From Pantoea conspicua (GTDB lineage Bacteria > Pseudomonadota > Gammaproteobacteria > Enterobacterales > Enterobacteriaceae): DNA of 64,000 nucleotides. Both the position numbers and the translations under genes were made by a program. The stretch's first letter is position 1. Each line of letters opens with the position of its first letter. The notes under the pieces were generated by a model. The model did no database searches, was not told where the DNA came from, and worked only from the letters and a program-made list of their open reading frames with translations. This document shows positions 63,059 through 64,000 of this stretch, piece by piece. The DNA is taken from positions 106,946 to 170,945 of the forward strand of contig NZ_MLFN01000002.1 of assembly GCF_002095315.1 (NCBI RefSeq), read 5' to 3'.

Positions 63059-63763
63059 TTACAAGGTTACGTTCAGCGGCGTTTTAAGAAACATGCCCGC
63101 TGCGGATAAGTCCGCCCGATACGCTAAAACCTCGACGCCCTCCCGCTGCGCCTGGACCAGTTGCTCTGCGTAAGCCACGTCAATGTGACGCGCCGGGGAA
63201 ACGTCCTCAATCCCCGAGTGCAGAACGGCAAACAACAAAACGGCCCGATGACCTGCCCCGGCAACCATCGCCAGCTCACGCAGGTGTTTCTGTCCCCGAA
63301 CCGTCACCGCATCCGGAAAATAACCTTTTCCTTCATGTAAAAGGGTTACGGATTTCACCTCAATATAGCAGTTGCGTCGGTCCTGCGCCTTGAGCAGAAA
63401 ATCAATTCTGCTTTTTTCACTGCCATATCTCACTTCAGCCTGCCGCTGCGAATAACCGGTGAGTTCGGGCAGCTGTTGCTGATCGAGCGCTTCAGCCACC
63501 AGCTGGTTGGCGCGCAGGGTGTTGACGCAGATCCAGTGGCCCTGTTGCGTCCCGGTCAGCTCCCAGCTGTGCGGATATTTTCGCGTCACGCTGTCTGAGG
63601 TGGAGTACCAGACCCGATCGCCAGGCGTGGCACAGCCGGTCATGGCACCGGTATTGGCGCAGTGGATCGTCATGATTTCACCCTCTGGCGTCTCAACATC
63701 GGCCAGAAAACGTTTGTAACGGGCGATCAGGCGGGCAGGTTTGAGCGGGGGAGAGAAGTACAT
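63059..63763 (-). CDS. sfsA: Sugar fermentation stimulation protein SfsA
   Basis: SfsA is a 234-residue protein, the E. coli length with start at 63763 ([19 protein letters not shown]). It was named for an effect on maltose gene expression; it has a nuclease-like fold and nucleic-acid binding, and its real role is uncertain. Conserved motifs are [16 protein letters not shown], the PD-(D/E)XK-like SRIDFLL ... [11 protein letters not shown] and [17 protein letters not shown]. It lies 11 bases downstream of thpR, in a thpR-sfsA transcription unit, and upstream of dksA. Confidence 0.96.
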   Translation of the reverse strand: MYFSPPLKPARLIARYKRFLADVETPEGEIMTIHCANTGAMTGCATPGDRVWYSTSDSVTRKYPHSWELTGTQQGHWICVNTLRANQLVAEALDQQQLPELTGYSQRQAEVRYGSEKSRIDFLLKAQDRRNCYIEVKSVTLLHEGKGYFPDAVTVRGQKHLRELAMVAGAGHRAVLLFAVLHSGIEDVSPARHIDVAYAEQLVQAQREGVEVLAYRADLSAAGMFLKTPLNVTL

Positions 63764-63774
63764 AAGGTTCCTGA

Positions 63775-64000
63775 TTAAGGCTGTAACGGCCAGCTGGCCA
63801 GCGCACGATAGCGGGTCCGGCCCTGCGCGTAGTCGGAGGCGAACAGCGAAAACTGGCTGACGCGGAAGCGCCAGTGAAAACCGCATGGCGGCAGGGCCAC
63901 CGGCTGGGTTGCATGGCGCAACAGGGTTATGTGCGGATGAAAGGGCTGCGGGCTCTGGTGACAGCCGTGCCGGGCGGCCTGCGCCCGTAACAGGCTGGCC
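63775..64000 (-). CDS. thpR: RNA 2',3'-cyclic phosphodiesterase, C-terminal part
   Basis: This is the last 74 residues of ThpR (LigT), a 2H phosphoesterase that opens 2',3'-cyclic phosphates at RNA ends and can ligate tRNA halves in vitro. The start lies beyond the window. The second of the two HxTx catalytic motifs is seen as [12 protein letters not shown], followed by [18 protein letters not shown], as in E. coli ThpR. It ends with TAA at 63775-63777 and is followed by sfsA after 11 bases. Confidence 0.93.
   Translation of the reverse strand, partial: ASLLRAQAARHGCHQSPQPFHPHITLLRHATQPVALPPCGFHWRFRVSQFSLFASDYAQGRTRYRALASWPLQP

Overview
The window is chromosomal DNA from a gamma-proteobacterium of the Enterobacterales, most likely Erwiniaceae (Pantoea or a close relative). 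Most proteins are near-identical in length and motif to Escherichia coli proteins, and gene order follows the E. coli 2-3.5 minute region. The accessory genes (padC, a GH43/GPH pair, a PLP enzyme where E. coli has gcd) point to a plant-associated relative rather than to E. coli. The genus is an inference. I found no tRNA, rRNA, CRISPR array, insertion sequence or prophage.

Layout. 1-13252: the dcw division and cell-wall cluster from the 3' end of murE through murF, mraY, murD, ftsW, murG, murC, ddlB, ftsQ, ftsA, ftsZ and lpxC, all on + and mostly with overlapping stops and starts. 13554-17401: secM-secA-mutT. 17432-19003 (-): coaE-zapD-yacG. 19229: guaC (+). 20485-24575 (-): type IV pilus genes ppdD-hofB-hofC, then nadC. 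24774-26196: ampD-ampE (+). 26178-28546 (-): accessory GPH transporter plus GH43 glycosidase. 28746-30101 (-): aroP. 30618-37656 (+): pdhR-aceE-aceF-lpdA. 37786-39297: accessory divergent LysR regulator/padC pair. 39759-42926: acnB and yacL. 43207-47171: kdgT-dtnK-pdxA2-deoR-type regulator, an acid-sugar (threonate) catabolic operon. 47247-49401 (-): speE-speD and yacC. 49582: cueO; 51171 (-): a Cys/Met-metabolism PLP enzyme; 52687: hpt; 53316 (-): can; 54063-55756: yadG-yadH ABC exporter; 56173: an acyltransferase-3 membrane protein. 57244-64000 (-): panB-panC-panD, pcnB-folK, dksA-gluQ, sfsA and a partial thpR.

How it works together. The first 13 kb build lipid II from UDP-MurNAc peptides (MurE/F/C/D/Ddl, MraY, MurG), recruit it to the divisome (FtsW/Q/A/Z) and start lipid A synthesis (LpxC). 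SecM senses secretion to set SecA levels. PdhR controls the pyruvate dehydrogenase operon through a perfect operator. AcnB, the pan genes, speDE, hpt, guaC and nadC are core metabolism.

The most notable points are three gene disruptions: an in-frame amber in the padC-linked LysR gene, a one-base frameshift in pdxA2, and a one-base frameshift near the 3' end of can. Others are a conserved AUU start codon for pcnB, a SecM arrest peptide that keeps W and GIRAGP but has lost the upstream F and I, and recognisable operators for CueR, PdhR, TyrR and possibly NadR. I did not find a convincing wholly new multi-gene system. The accessory insertions at conserved synteny breakpoints are the places most likely to hold strain-specific biology.
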